This document shows positions 1 to 8,975 of a stretch of DNA of 64,000 nucleotides, in pieces. Positions within the stretch are counted from its first letter, which is position 1, and every line of letters begins with the position of its first letter. The stretch comes from Micromonospora globispora (GTDB lineage: Bacteria > Actinomycetota > Actinomycetes > Mycobacteriales > Micromonosporaceae), in assembly GCF_003857015.1 (NCBI RefSeq), contig NZ_QGGF01000076.1, positions 1 through 64,000 of the forward strand, in the 5' to 3' direction. The position numbers and the translations under genes were made by a program. The notes below the pieces were generated by a model, which was given only the letters and a program-made list of their open reading frames with translations, was not told where the DNA came from and made no database searches.

Positions 1-91
1 GCCGACGCCGTGCTCGACCACGCCCACCTGAAGCTGGCAGCCGCTTCGGCGGTACCGCCGACCGCCGTCCCAACACTCCGAAGGGAAGCAG

Positions 92-1084
92 ATGAGTCAC
101 GGCCTGACCTACCCGGAGGCGATCGTCATCGGCGCCCTGCAGGGGGTGACTGAGCTGTTCCCGGTGTCCAGTCTCGGGCACAGCGTGATCCTGCCGGCGC
201 TGATCGGCGGCCGCTGGGCCCGCGACCTGGACGTATCGGCGCCGGAGTCGCCGTACCTGGCGTTCGTCGTCGGGCTGCACGTGGCCACGGCGCTGGCCCT
301 GCTGGTCTTCTTCTGGCGGGACTGGGTACGCATCATCCGCGGTTTCGTCTCGTCGGTGCGGCACCGCCGGGTCGCCGGCCCGGACGAGCGGCTGGCCTGG
401 ATGGTCATCCTGGCGACGATCCCGGTGGGGCTGGCCGGGCTGTTGCTGGAGCACACGTTCCGTACCGTCCTCGGCCGGCCGGCGCCGGCCGCGGTGTTCC
501 TGATGCTCAACGGGTTGCTGCTGTTCGGCGCCGAACGGCTGCGCCGACGGGCCGCGACGGCGGAGCCGATCGGCGCGCGGGCCGGGGACCCGGTGCCGGT
601 GCTGGTCGGCCCGGACGGTAAGGGGACGGTGTTCGCCTCGTCGGCCGCGGGCGGACCCGCCGGTACGCAGTCCGCCGTCGACCTGGCCTCCGATCGCCGC
701 CTGGCGGCCGGCAGCATGGGCGGGGCCGTGCTTATCGGCAGCGCCCAGATCCTCGCCCTGCTGCCCGGGATCAGCCGCTCCGGCGCCACCATGGCGGCCG
801 GCCTGCTACGCGGGTTCACCCACGAGGACGCCGCCCGGTTCTCCTTCCTGCTGGCCACCCCGGTGATCCTGGCCGCCGGGGTGCTCAAGCTGCCCGACCT
901 GTTCGGGGACCTCGGTGCCGGCATCCGCGGCCAGGTGCTCATCGGCAGCCTCGCGGCGGGGCTGTCCGCCTACGCCGCGGTGAAGTTCCTGACCCGGTAC
1001 TTCGAGACCCGCACGCTCACCCCGTTCGCCATCTACTGCCTGGTCGCGGGGTTCGTCAGTCTGATCTGGCTGGCCGTGGCCTGA
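92..1084 (+). CDS. uppP: Undecaprenyl-diphosphatase (UppP/BacA family)
   Basis: Integral membrane phosphatase that converts undecaprenyl diphosphate to the monophosphate, recycling the lipid carrier for peptidoglycan and other cell-wall polymers. Both family motifs are visible: ELFPVSSLGH near residues 21-30 and PGISRSGATM near 225-234, embedded in hydrophobic helices. At 330 aa it is longer than the usual ~270-280 aa; the excess is a hydrophilic Gly/Ala-rich insert between about residues 150 and 205, probably a loop. A GGGAAG stretch lies just upstream of the ATG. The upstream flank (1-91) shows no recognisable gene. The family is also linked to bacitracin tolerance. Identification is secure; regulation is not visible. 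Confidence 0.95.
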   Translation: MSHGLTYPEAIVIGALQGVTELFPVSSLGHSVILPALIGGRWARDLDVSAPESPYLAFVVGLHVATALALLVFFWRDWVRIIRGFVSSVRHRRVAGPDERLAWMVILATIPVGLAGLLLEHTFRTVLGRPAPAAVFLMLNGLLLFGAERLRRRAATAEPIGARAGDPVPVLVGPDGKGTVFASSAAGGPAGTQSAVDLASDRRLAAGSMGGAVLIGSAQILALLPGISRSGATMAAGLLRGFTHEDAARFSFLLATPVILAAGVLKLPDLFGDLGAGIRGQVLIGSLAAGLSAYAAVKFLTRYFETRTLTPFAIYCLVAGFVSLIWLAVA

Positions 1085-1292
1085 CGACGACCCTCCCCAG
1101 CGAAGCCAACCCGGAGTTCCCAGCCGCCCTCGGCATCGACGAGAACGACAGACTCTGCGCCAACTCCCAACGACCGCCGCCACCCGCGTTCCACGAACAT
1201 TCAAAAGCCCATTACGCCGAGGCCATTCGGCGGGCCGGCCGGGCGGGCTAGCTTCGCGCCGTCATGCAAACCGGACGGAGCTGAGGTGTTTC

Positions 1293-2372
1293 ATGTTCGT
1301 ACGTCGCGTCCTGGCGAGCCTGGCGGTGGTGCCCGCACTCGTCACGCTTTCCGCACCAACTGCCGCTTCCGCGGCGACGGCCGACAATCCCGGTGTCGTG
1401 CTGCCGCAGAAGACCCACTTCGACCTGCAGGCCCACCGAGGTGGCATCGGCATGACGACCGAGGAATCGCTGGAGGGGTTCGCCAAGGCGATGCGCCTCG
1501 GGGTCAGCACGCTGGAGCTGGACACGCACGTCACCAAGGATGAGAAGGTCGTGGTCAACCACGACCGGCAGATCAGCGCCCAGAAGTGCCGCGACACCGG
1601 ATCGGTCACGCCCGGGGATCCGATGTACCCGTACGTCGGCAAGTACATCAAGGACCTCACCCTGGCCCAGATCAAGACCCTGGACTGCGGATATCAGCAG
1701 CTGCCTGGTTTCCCCGAGCAGGAGCAGATCAAGGGCTTCCGGATGGTCGAACTCAAGGATGTGCTGGACCTCGTCAAGAGCTACCACGCCAACCAGATCA
1801 AGCTGAACATCGAGACCAAGGTCGAGGCGGGCGCGCCGGACCAGACCGCGCCGCGTGAGCTGTTTGTCCGCCGGGTCTACGAGGAGATTCACGCGTCCGG
1901 GATCGAGGAGCAGGTCACCATCCAGTCCTTCGACTGGGGCGCGCTGAAGGAGATGCACCGGCTCGCGCCGACCTGGCCGCTGGTCGCGCTGACCAACTAC
2001 GACTTCCTCCAGGTCGGCAAGCCCGGCGCCTCGCCATGGCTCGGCGGCCTCGACGCCGACGACTTCGGCGGCGACTTCGTGAAGGCCGCCGCCACCATCC
2101 CCGGCGTCACGGCCCTGTCTCCCGTCTACGGCTTCCCGCAGAACGGAAAGTTCGGCGACCCCGGATTCCACTTCTACGTCGACGAGACGATGGTGACGGA
2201 GGCGCACGCCCGCGGCATGAAGGTCATCCCCTGGACCTGCGACGACCCCGCGACCGTCCAGGCACTGATGGACATGGACATCGACGGCATCATCACCAAC
2301 TACCCCAACCGCGTCCGGCAGATCATGTCCGACCGCGGCATGCGCCTGCCCAAGCCATACGAGCCGCGCTGA
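1293..2372 (+). CDS. Secreted glycerophosphodiester phosphodiesterase
   Basis: Hydrolyses glycerophosphodiesters (deacylated phospholipids) to glycerol 3-phosphate and an alcohol outside the membrane. A clear signal peptide covers about residues 1-27 (MFVRRVLASLAVV...AASA). The GDPD TIM-barrel motifs follow in order: QAHRGG near residue 48, the metal-binding LELDTH near 75 and VNHD near 90, with the C-terminal GIITNYPNRVRQ that closes the barrel. Length (359 aa) suits a secreted single-domain enzyme. The gene stands alone; its product could feed the glycerol 3-phosphate dehydrogenase (glpD) 31 kb away, but that link is only metabolic. The ATG at 1293 starts a textbook signal sequence, which fixes the start. 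Confidence 0.92.
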   Translation: MFVRRVLASLAVVPALVTLSAPTAASAATADNPGVVLPQKTHFDLQAHRGGIGMTTEESLEGFAKAMRLGVSTLELDTHVTKDEKVVVNHDRQISAQKCRDTGSVTPGDPMYPYVGKYIKDLTLAQIKTLDCGYQQLPGFPEQEQIKGFRMVELKDVLDLVKSYHANQIKLNIETKVEAGAPDQTAPRELFVRRVYEEIHASGIEEQVTIQSFDWGALKEMHRLAPTWPLVALTNYDFLQVGKPGASPWLGGLDADDFGGDFVKAAATIPGVTALSPVYGFPQNGKFGDPGFHFYVDETMVTEAHARGMKVIPWTCDDPATVQALMDMDIDGIITNYPNRVRQIMSDRGMRLPKPYEPR

Positions 2373-2383
2373 CCACTCGCGAT

Positions 2384-2423
2384 GGCCTCCGGGCGCGGTG
2401 GGTCTCCGCCGTCACCGGAGGCC
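2384..2423. terminator. Possible hairpin terminator after the glycerophosphodiesterase gene
   Basis: GGCCTCCGG (2384-2392) pairs with CCGGAGGCC (2415-2423), a perfect 9-bp stem, but across a long 22-nt loop and without a T-run. It lies 12 nt after the stop codon. It may be a weak intrinsic terminator or chance. Confidence 0.3.
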
Positions 2424-2484
2424 TCGCTACGTGCTCAGGAATGATCTGGGCACCGCTGCGCGACTGACTTCTGGTGCTATCGGA

Positions 2485-2715
2485 GGGAGCTCCCGTCACA
2501 TCACCGGAGTGATCCTCCCCGCCGATCCGAGTAGCCGGGCGGCGCGGACCCTGCGGGTGAGTAGCGACCGGGGCGCAACCTGGCGCCCGGCCCTGGCGCT
2601 GTCCGGTCTTCCGGCCGCCTACTCGGATCTGGTTCAGCTCGACGCCAACACGGTCGGCGTGCTCTGCGAGACGGGCAACTTCGGGACGTACGAGACGATC
2701 ACGTTCCGGGGACTC
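2485..2715 (+). pseudogene. Relic of a sialidase (GH33-like) 3' end
   Basis: The frame here encodes RTLRVSSDRGATWRPALAL followed by YSDLVQLDANTVGVLCETG and YETITF, which matches the C-terminal beta-propeller blade of secreted exo-alpha-sialidases (an Asp-box-like SSDRGATW, then the typical VGVLCETG...Y..I.F ending). No start, signal peptide or catalytic N-terminal part precedes it. After about 2715 the frame drifts into non-coding-like sequence. I infer a sialidase gene destroyed by deletion, with the adjacent IS3 fragment a possible agent. The exact ends are uncertain. Confidence 0.6.
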
Positions 2716-2978
2716 CACCAGGCTCGGGGCGGTTCACAGCGACCCGCCACCTTCCCCCATCGTGCTGACGCTGGCCGGTTGCCTGACCGCCCTGACGCCC
2801 GCCTGGGCGTCGTTCACGGCGCCTCGGGGAAGAGGCGCCGGGCGTTGGCTGTGGCCACGGAACGCCAGGTGGTCCCTGCTACGGGAGACTCGGCCGCGTC
2901 GACCGCCGCGATGTGGGCATCGGCTACCAGGGGCGGGGTCCAGTGACGTAGTACAGGCCACGCAGTTGCTGCACCGCG

Positions 2979-3230
2979 TCAGGGCCGGGTGACGTGTCCG
3001 AAGGCAGGAACAGCCGCATGAACTCGTTGAGACGGTCGGCCAGGACGGGACCGCGCCACTCCGCGGATCATTTCACCGAGCGCCTGATCGGCGGCCGGCC
3101 GGGCCGAAACCGGCCGACTCCGCCAGTCGTGGTAACCCGAGGTCGACACTCCGAACACCCGGCACGCCACCGCCACCGCGATCCCGCCGGCGGCGAGATC
3201 AGCGACGACCGGGTAGATCCTTTTGGGAGG
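2979..3230 (-). pseudogene. IS3 OrfB N-terminal fragment
   Basis: The frame reads RIYPVVADLAAGGIAVAVA and then GVSTSGYHDWRSRP, the conserved N-terminal HTH_21 region of IS3 OrfB transposases. It degenerates after ARSRPGRPSQRVHA and stops at 2979, before any of the DDE catalytic residues. It is joined to orfA through the usual frameshift region. It is non-functional as it stands. Confidence 0.7.
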
Positions 3231-3509
3231 ACGTTCTCCCGCGCGCGAAATACGCCGCGGCCGGAACCAGGATCTCGTTCTCCACCTCCAGCCGCCGCTT
3301 CTCCCTACGCAGCGCCGCGAGCTCTTTGCGTTCCTCGCTGGTCAAGCCCTCGCGCTTACCGTCGTCGGTATCGGCCTGGGCCAGCCAGTTCCGCAGGCAC
3401 GACTCGGCGATTCCCAAATCCTTCGCGATCTCCCGGATGGGCTTGTCCCTCAGCCGCCGGGCCAACTCGACTGCGCGCTGACGAACTCCGGCGGGTGTGG
3501 TGCGGGCAT
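3199..3509 (-). pseudogene. IS3 OrfA (HTH transposase subunit), frameshifted near its start
   Basis: DNA-binding subunit of an IS3 transposase: the helix-turn-helix REIAKDLGIAESCLRNWLAQ is followed by a leucine-zipper-like charged helix (KELAALRREKRRLEVENEIL). The typical start MPAPHPPEF is encoded by the ATG at 3509, but the body of the protein continues one frame over (QRAVELARRLRD), which fits a one-base loss near 3486. A second disturbance near 3240 turns the expected AKENVLPK-like end into ARGRTSSQK. An A-rich site (CCAAAAGG, minus strand, about 3220-3227) sits where IS3 elements make their programmed -1 shift into orfB. Confidence 0.7.
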
Positions 3510-3723
3510 CCGAACTCCTCCCTCGGCGACCAGTGTCGCCTCAGCTCAGGTGTCCGGGAAAGCGGGGAAAGCTCACCAGGTCGACGTGGTCACCCTCGCC
3601 GCCCGCGAGATCGGTGTGGCGAATCGATGCCGGTCGCCTCCCGTTCCATGAACGTTCAGCCAGCTGCCCCTCCCTGCGTTGTGTGCCGTCCCTAAGTTGC
3701 TTGAGGCGACGAAAGGAGGGCTC

Positions 3724-4665
3724 ATGGACGCACCTCTCGCAATCCGGGCTCGCGGGATCACCAAGTGTTTTGGCGATGTGGTCGCACTCGACGACATCGA
3801 TCTGGATGTGGCGCAGGGGCAGATCCACGGCTTGGTCGGGCCCAACGGCGCCGGCAAGACCACATTGCTCGGCCTCCTGCTGGGCCTGGCCGTCGCCGAC
3901 AGCGGCCGCCTCGAGATCCTGGGTACGCCGGTCGGGCGGGCGCTCGCCGCCCCCGACGGTGTCGCCGGCTTCGTGGACGGGCCCGGCCTCTACCCCTCGC
4001 TCACCGCCAGGCAGAACCTCGCCGCGCTGGCCGCTCTCCGCGGCTGCGACGCGCGGACAACGGGGATCGGCGACGTGCTCGACCAGGTCGGGCTCACCGA
4101 TGTCGCTGACGACCGGGCGAGCGGCTTCTCCCTCGGCATGCGTCAGCGGCTCGGGCTCGCCGCCGCCCTGCTCACCAAGCCCCGGCTGCTCGTGCTCGAC
4201 GAACCTTCCAACGGCCTCGACCCGGCCGGCAAAAAACACGTACACAGTGTCCTCACCCGGCTCGCGACCGATGGGGCCAGCGTCGTGCTCTCAAGCCACC
4301 GCATGGACGACCTCGAGGCACTGTGCTCCGAGGTCACCATCGTCGCCACCGGACGGGTCGTCTTCTCCGGCCCGCTGACCAAGCTGGCCGCCGAGAACCG
4401 TGAACTCGACTACCGGCTGCTCACCTCCGACCCGCAGGCCGCCCGCCGGTTGGCTGGCGACACGGCCGGCATCCGCGTCGTCGACGGCGCCGGGGCACGG
4501 CACGACGCTGAGGTGCTCGTCCTGCGCGCGTTGGTGCCCGCCCTGGACGAGCTGGTGGTGCGGCTCGTGCACGCGGGCGTTGCGGTGCGCGAGCTCGCAC
4601 CCGTGGTGTCGCCGCTCGAGGCCGCGTTCCTAGCCCTGACGGAGCAGCAGGAGGCCAGCCGATGA
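3724..4665 (+). CDS. ABC transporter ATP-binding protein
   Basis: Cytoplasmic ATPase of an ABC-2 type exporter. The motifs are in order: Walker A GPNGAGKTT near residue 39, a signature-loop variant FSLGMRQRLGLA near 134 in place of LSGGQ, Walker B LLVLDEPSNGLDP near 155, and the switch histidine in SSHRMD near 191. The FSLGMRQ signature is usual for the BcrA/drug-resistance branch. A roughly 100-aa C-terminal extension follows the nucleotide-binding domain. I chose the ATG at 3724 because GGAGGG lies 5 nt upstream; a longer frame to 3679 lacks a ribosome site. The stop overlaps the permease start (ATGA), so the two are translationally coupled. The substrate is unknown. Confidence 0.92.
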   Translation: MDAPLAIRARGITKCFGDVVALDDIDLDVAQGQIHGLVGPNGAGKTTLLGLLLGLAVADSGRLEILGTPVGRALAAPDGVAGFVDGPGLYPSLTARQNLAALAALRGCDARTTGIGDVLDQVGLTDVADDRASGFSLGMRQRLGLAAALLTKPRLLVLDEPSNGLDPAGKKHVHSVLTRLATDGASVVLSSHRMDDLEALCSEVTIVATGRVVFSGPLTKLAAENRELDYRLLTSDPQAARRLAGDTAGIRVVDGAGARHDAEVLVLRALVPALDELVVRLVHAGVAVRELAPVVSPLEAAFLALTEQQEASR

Positions 4666-6011
4666 CCGCGACCATCGCCCACGCTGCCGGTGCCCGCCGG
4701 GCCTCGGTGGCGCGCGGCTACCGCTTCGAGCTGGTCAAGCTGGTCTCGCAATGGCGGATCCGCTTGCTGGTCCTCGCCTGCTGGATCGCGCCGGCGCTCT
4801 TCGTCGCCGCGGTGAGCCAGCAGAGCTCGCTGCCCGTCGACACCCTCTTCGGTCGCTGGATGCACGCCACGGGGTGGGCCGGACCGCTGGTGGTGCTCGG
4901 TTTCGCGGGCACCTGGGCGCTGCCGCTGCTGACCTCAGTGGTCGCCGGCGACGTGTTCGCCTCCGAGGACCGGCTCGGCACATGGCGCCACCTGCTCGTG
5001 GCGGTTCGGTCGCCTCGACGGATCTTCGCAGCGAAGGCACTGGCCAGCCTCACCGTCATCCTGCTGCTCGTGGTCGGGCTGGCCTGTTCCAGCGCGGCCG
5101 GCGGGGTCGTGGCGGTCGGCAACCACCCGCTGGTCGGCCTCGACGGCCACCTGCTGACCCCGGCGGACGCCGCCGGGAAGGTCCTGCTCGCCTGGGTCTG
5201 CGTACTCGCCCCGACCCTGGCCCTCGCCGCGATCGGACTACTCGGGTCCGTCGCGCTGGGGCGGTCCCCGATGGGACTGCTGCTGCCCGCGCTCGTCGCG
5301 CTCGCGATGCAGCTCGCCCAGATGCTGCCGCTCCCCGTCGCCGTCCGCCTGGCCCTGCCCAGCTACGCCTTCATCGCCTGGAACGGTCTGTTCACCAGCC
5401 CGGCACAGCTCGGCCCGCTCCTGATCGGCATCGTGGTCAGCCTGGTGTGGGCCGTGACCGCGACGGCGCTGGCTTACCTGCTTTTCCTGCGACGCGACTT
5501 TACCAACCCAACCCACGATGGCTCGGGGCGCCGCGCGGTCACCGCTGCGGTCCTGCCGCTCGTCGGGCTGGTCGCCGTGACGGCCGCGGTCGTCGCCGCG
5601 GCGACCCCGGCCTCGGGCTCCGGGATCGAGCAGGACAAGGTGCAGCGCGCGGTGGCCACGGCATTCGCCCACCTCTACCGCATCCAGACCAGGCAGCTCA
5701 ACCGCCCCGACGTCACCGAAGCGCAGCTGAAGGCCACGGCGACGTGCAACAAGGGCGGTGGCAAGGTCGCCGCCGAGGGGCCGGGCAACGACTGGCGTTG
5801 CATCGTCTCCTGGCATCTCCCCGACGTCGAGGCCGCAGGGACGGCCATCTATCAGCTGGACGTCACCGCAGATGGGCGGTTCGTGGCCGACGGCGACGGA
5901 CCGAAGGAAGTGAACGGCTACTTCCTGGTGCGGACCCCGGCCGGGGACGCACCGAACCCGCTATGGCAGTTCGACGGCATCGTCGAACTGCTCCCCACCA
6001 CGAAGGGATAA
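4662..6011 (+). CDS. ABC-2 type permease with a C-terminal extracytoplasmic domain
   Basis: Membrane partner of the preceding ATPase. About six hydrophobic segments span residues ~20-270 (for example LLVLACWIAPALFVAAV and LLLVVGLACSSAAGG), as in ABC-2 permeases. Another membrane segment (VLPLVGLVAVTAAVVAAAT, about residues 295-313) is followed by a soluble ~135-residue tail with two cysteines (TCNKGG and WRCIVSW) that could form a disulfide outside the cell. This tail is not part of the basic permease fold and may gate or bind substrate. The next gene begins only 4 nt after this stop, so the secreted phosphoesterase is probably co-transcribed. Confidence 0.85.
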   Translation: MTATIAHAAGARRASVARGYRFELVKLVSQWRIRLLVLACWIAPALFVAAVSQQSSLPVDTLFGRWMHATGWAGPLVVLGFAGTWALPLLTSVVAGDVFASEDRLGTWRHLLVAVRSPRRIFAAKALASLTVILLLVVGLACSSAAGGVVAVGNHPLVGLDGHLLTPADAAGKVLLAWVCVLAPTLALAAIGLLGSVALGRSPMGLLLPALVALAMQLAQMLPLPVAVRLALPSYAFIAWNGLFTSPAQLGPLLIGIVVSLVWAVTATALAYLLFLRRDFTNPTHDGSGRRAVTAAVLPLVGLVAVTAAVVAAATPASGSGIEQDKVQRAVATAFAHLYRIQTRQLNRPDVTEAQLKATATCNKGGGKVAAEGPGNDWRCIVSWHLPDVEAAGTAIYQLDVTADGRFVADGDGPKEVNGYFLVRTPAGDAPNPLWQFDGIVELLPTTKG

Positions 6012-6015
6012 GTCA

Positions 6016-8775
6016 ATGCAGGTAACACGCCGCCGTCGGCGTGTCGGGAAGGACCCCTCCGGCCTTCTCGGTCGACGCATCGGCCGCCGGATGCCCCTCG
6101 TAACGGCAGGCGCCACCGCTGTCGTCGTCGCCGCCGGCACCGGCATCGCTTTCGCCCAGACGCACCAGTTCGGCACCGACCAGGTCGGCCAGACCACCGA
6201 CCAGGGCCTGGTCGTGTCCGACGACCAGTACATCAACCCGATCGGCGAGCGCCTCGTCATCAACAACGGCAAGATCATGTCGTCTTCGGTCAGCCCGGAC
6301 GGCACTCACGTCGCGGCGGCGGTCGCCGACGGTGGGATGGCGCTGGCCATCGTCGACCTGAAGACCTGGAAGGTGCAGCAGCTCGTCGGCAACAACGCGG
6401 CGGCGAACCTGCGAATCAGCGGCAACGACGTGGGCCAGGAAGGCCCCACGTACTCGCCCGACGGTTCGCAGCTGTGGCTGGGCCAGGCCGACGGCTACCG
6501 TAGGTTCACCGTGAACCCGGACGGCACCCTCGCCAACCCGACGTTCATCCGCATCCCGCAGGACGGGCCGAAGCGCGCGCTGGCGGATGAGGCAGTGTTC
6601 TCGCCCGACGGCTCCACCGTGTACTCCGCCGTCAACGGCCAGAACCGGGTGATCGCCATCGACGCGGCGACCGGGGCCATCCAGCAGAGCTGGGCCGTGG
6701 GCAACGGCCCGCGTGACATGATCAAGGTCGGCAGCAAGCTCTACGTCAGCAACGAGGGCGGGCGGAAGGCGTTGCCCGGCGACACCACGATCAACTCCTA
6801 CAACACTCAGGTACCGGCCGACCCGGTGACCGCTGCCACCACCACCGGCACGGTCAGCGTCATCGACCTAGCGAACCCGGCCGCTGCCATCGCGAGCATC
6901 GACGTCGGTCTGCACCCGACCGCCCTGTACGCCAAGAACGGGGCGCTGTTCGTCACCAACACCGCCACCAACGACGTGTCGGTCATCGACACCGCGAGCG
7001 ACAAGGTGGTCCAGACCATCGCCACTCAGCCGTGGCCGGAGGCGACGGTGGGCTACGAGCCCGACGCGGTGACGCTCACCGACGACGGTCGCCTACTGGT
7101 GACGCTCGGCCGCGCCAACGCGGTCGCCGTCTACCGGTACACGACCCCGCTGGAGCCGGTCAGCTACGTCGGCCTGCTCCCGACGGACTACTTCCCCGCG
7201 GAGATCACCACCGTCGGCAACGACGTGCTGGTCTCCAACACCCGGGGTATCGACGCCCGCCGCCCCACCAACAGCGCCGCGCACGGCACCCACGACACGA
7301 CGTCGAGCCTGCAGCGGTTCACGCTGCCCAGCGACGATGTCATCAAGTCCGAGACCGGCAAGATCTTCAGCCAGAACGGCTGGCACGGCGGCTCGGTCAC
7401 GCTGACTGAGGGCGACGGCGACGCGAAGCCGGTGCCGGTCCCGCTGCGGCTCGGCGACCCCTCGACGATCAACCACGTCTTCCTGATCGTCAAGGAGAAC
7501 CGGACCTACGACCAGGTCTTCGGGGACGTCCCGCGTGGCAACGGCGACCCGTCGCTGGCGCAGTTCGGCGAGAACGTGACGCCGAACCAGCACGCGATGG
7601 CTCAGCAGTTCGGGCTGTACGACAACACCTACGACGTCGGCACGAACTCGGCCGAGGGTCACAACTGGCTGATGCAGGCCGACAACCCGGAGTACACCGA
7701 GTCCTCGGCCGGTGAGTACATCCGCAGCTACGACACGGAGGACGACGCTCTCGGCCACCAGCGGACCGGCTTCCTCTGGACCGGTGCGCAGGCGGCCGGG
7801 AAGACCGTGCGGAACTTCGGCGAGTTCCACCAGTTCCTGACCAAGCCGGCCGGCGCGAGCTGGCAGAACCTGTACTGCGACACCAAGAACATGACGGCGA
7901 CCGGGCAGGACACCGCCTACCCCATGGTCTCCTCCTCGCCGATCCCGTCGCTCAACAACGTGTCGGTGCCCGGCTTCCCGAAGTTCGACACCGGTGTCCC
8001 GGACGTCTACCGGTCCGAGATCTGGAAGCGTGACTTCGAGAAGAACGGGCCGGCGAACCTGAACATGTTCTGGCTCTCCAGCGACCACACCGGTGGTCCG
8101 CCGAACGGGGCCGCTCAGGTCGCGGACAACGACCTCGCGGCCGGCAAGATCGTCGACACGATCTCGCACAGCCCCTACTGGAAGGACTCGGCGATCTTCA
8201 TTGTCGAGGACGACTCCCAGGCCGGCCTCGACCACGTCGACGGCCACCGTGCCCCGATCCAGATCATCAGCCCCTGGGCCCGGCACGGCGTCGTCGACAG
8301 CCACTACTACACGCAGATCACGATGATCCGGACCATCGAGCAGATCCTCGGGATCCACCCGATGAACCAGAAGGACAGCGCGGCCAGCCCGATGCGTGGG
8401 GCGTTCACCCAGAGCGCGGACTTCACGCCGTTCACCGCGCTGCCCAACCGGACCTCGCTGACCATGGGCCTGAAGACCCCGCCTGTCTGCGGCCTGGACA
8501 CCCCCGCGCCGCAGAACCCGAACGCCACGGCCGCACCGTCGGGGAAGGTGCCGGCGGACAAGCAGCAGGTGGCGGCGCAGTGGGACGAGTGGAAGTCGCA
8601 CCAGCGGCTGACCGGGCCTGACGCCAAACCCGACTTCGCGAACCCCGCGCAGATGAACCACTTCACGTGGTACGAGACGCACGAGTGGACGAAGCCGTAC
8701 CCGGGCGAGGACAAGATCTTCGCGCCAGAGGACGTGCCGGGCGCCTACATCCCGTCCTCGGAGTCCGACGGCTGA
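6016..8775 (+). CDS. Secreted YVTN beta-propeller fused to an alkaline phosphatase-like phosphoesterase
   Basis: Large exported protein of 919 aa. An arginine-rich N-terminus and hydrophobic stretch (about residues 27-47) give export. Residues ~60-470 carry YVTN-type beta-propeller repeats (VSVIDLANP, DVSVIDTASDKVVQTI). Residues ~490-800 are a phosphoesterase domain: KENRTYDQVFGD, SAEGHNWLMQADNPEY and a late VEDDSQAGLDHVDGHRAP block with metal-ligand-like D/H residues. This propeller-phosphoesterase fusion is widespread in actinomycetes and its substrate is unknown. It lies directly behind an ABC exporter gene pair with 4 nt spacing, so function with that transporter is possible but inferred. 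A strong hairpin terminator follows. Confidence 0.88.
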   Translation: MQVTRRRRRVGKDPSGLLGRRIGRRMPLVTAGATAVVVAAGTGIAFAQTHQFGTDQVGQTTDQGLVVSDDQYINPIGERLVINNGKIMSSSVSPDGTHVAAAVADGGMALAIVDLKTWKVQQLVGNNAAANLRISGNDVGQEGPTYSPDGSQLWLGQADGYRRFTVNPDGTLANPTFIRIPQDGPKRALADEAVFSPDGSTVYSAVNGQNRVIAIDAATGAIQQSWAVGNGPRDMIKVGSKLYVSNEGGRKALPGDTTINSYNTQVPADPVTAATTTGTVSVIDLANPAAAIASIDVGLHPTALYAKNGALFVTNTATNDVSVIDTASDKVVQTIATQPWPEATVGYEPDAVTLTDDGRLLVTLGRANAVAVYRYTTPLEPVSYVGLLPTDYFPAEITTVGNDVLVSNTRGIDARRPTNSAAHGTHDTTSSLQRFTLPSDDVIKSETGKIFSQNGWHGGSVTLTEGDGDAKPVPVPLRLGDPSTINHVFLIVKENRTYDQVFGDVPRGNGDPSLAQFGENVTPNQHAMAQQFGLYDNTYDVGTNSAEGHNWLMQADNPEYTESSAGEYIRSYDTEDDALGHQRTGFLWTGAQAAGKTVRNFGEFHQFLTKPAGASWQNLYCDTKNMTATGQDTAYPMVSSSPIPSLNNVSVPGFPKFDTGVPDVYRSEIWKRDFEKNGPANLNMFWLSSDHTGGPPNGAAQVADNDLAAGKIVDTISHSPYWKDSAIFIVEDDSQAGLDHVDGHRAPIQIISPWARHGVVDSHYYTQITMIRTIEQILGIHPMNQKDSAASPMRGAFTQSADFTPFTALPNRTSLTMGLKTPPVCGLDTPAPQNPNATAAPSGKVPADKQQVAAQWDEWKSHQRLTGPDAKPDFANPAQMNHFTWYETHEWTKPYPGEDKIFAPEDVPGAYIPSSESDG

Positions 8776-8792
8776 CGTAGGCTGATCGCGTC

Positions 8793-8834
8793 AAGGGACC
8801 CCTGGCCGGCGTCACCGCCGGCCAGGGGTCCCTT
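8793..8834 (+). terminator. Strong intrinsic terminator hairpin
   Basis: AAGGGACCCCTGGCCGGC (8793-8810) pairs perfectly with GCCGGCCAGGGGTCCCTT (8817-8834) around a 6-nt loop GTCACC. It starts 17 nt after the phosphoesterase stop. The 18-bp perfect stem has no U-tract, as is common for actinomycete terminators. It ends the apparent 3724-8775 operon. Confidence 0.9.
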
Positions 8835-8954
8835 CTGTCCCCTGTGTTGAGGATGGGCAGCGCCTGCTCGTAACCTCGCCGCCCCGACCCCCAGCATCCT
8901 TCGCACCCGGCCTCGCGGTCGCCATCGGGGTACTGGTCCCGGTTCCACCGGCCT

Positions 8955-8969
8955 ATCGATGGTGTTGAT
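8955..8969. promoter_or_regulatory. Possible ArsR/SmtB-type operator
   Basis: ATCGA-N5-TTGAT (8955-8969) is an imperfect inverted repeat, 4 of 5 positions symmetrical, resembling the ATCAA...TTGAT core bound by several ArsR/SmtB regulators. It lies 7 nt before the ATG of the ArsR-family gene, a place suited to autoregulation. The repeat is short and the assignment tentative. Confidence 0.35.
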
Positions 8970-8975
8970 GGAAGG

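Larger units (their letters stand above)
2979..3540 (-). mobile_element. Truncated IS3-family insertion sequence
   Basis: A minus-strand IS3 fragment holds orfA and only the first part of orfB; the catalytic DDE region and the far end of the element are gone. One end is probably near 3530-3545, where the minus strand reads GGCGACACTGGTCGCCGAGG just before the orfA start, a typical position for an IS3 terminal repeat. The other end stops beside the sialidase relic, so the element cannot transpose by itself. Confidence 0.75.

Noticed and set aside
1-91. Open frames before uppP that could be the 3' end of an upstream gene
   Set aside because: No frame shows recognisable protein sequence in so short a stretch, and two of the three would overlap uppP; unsupported.
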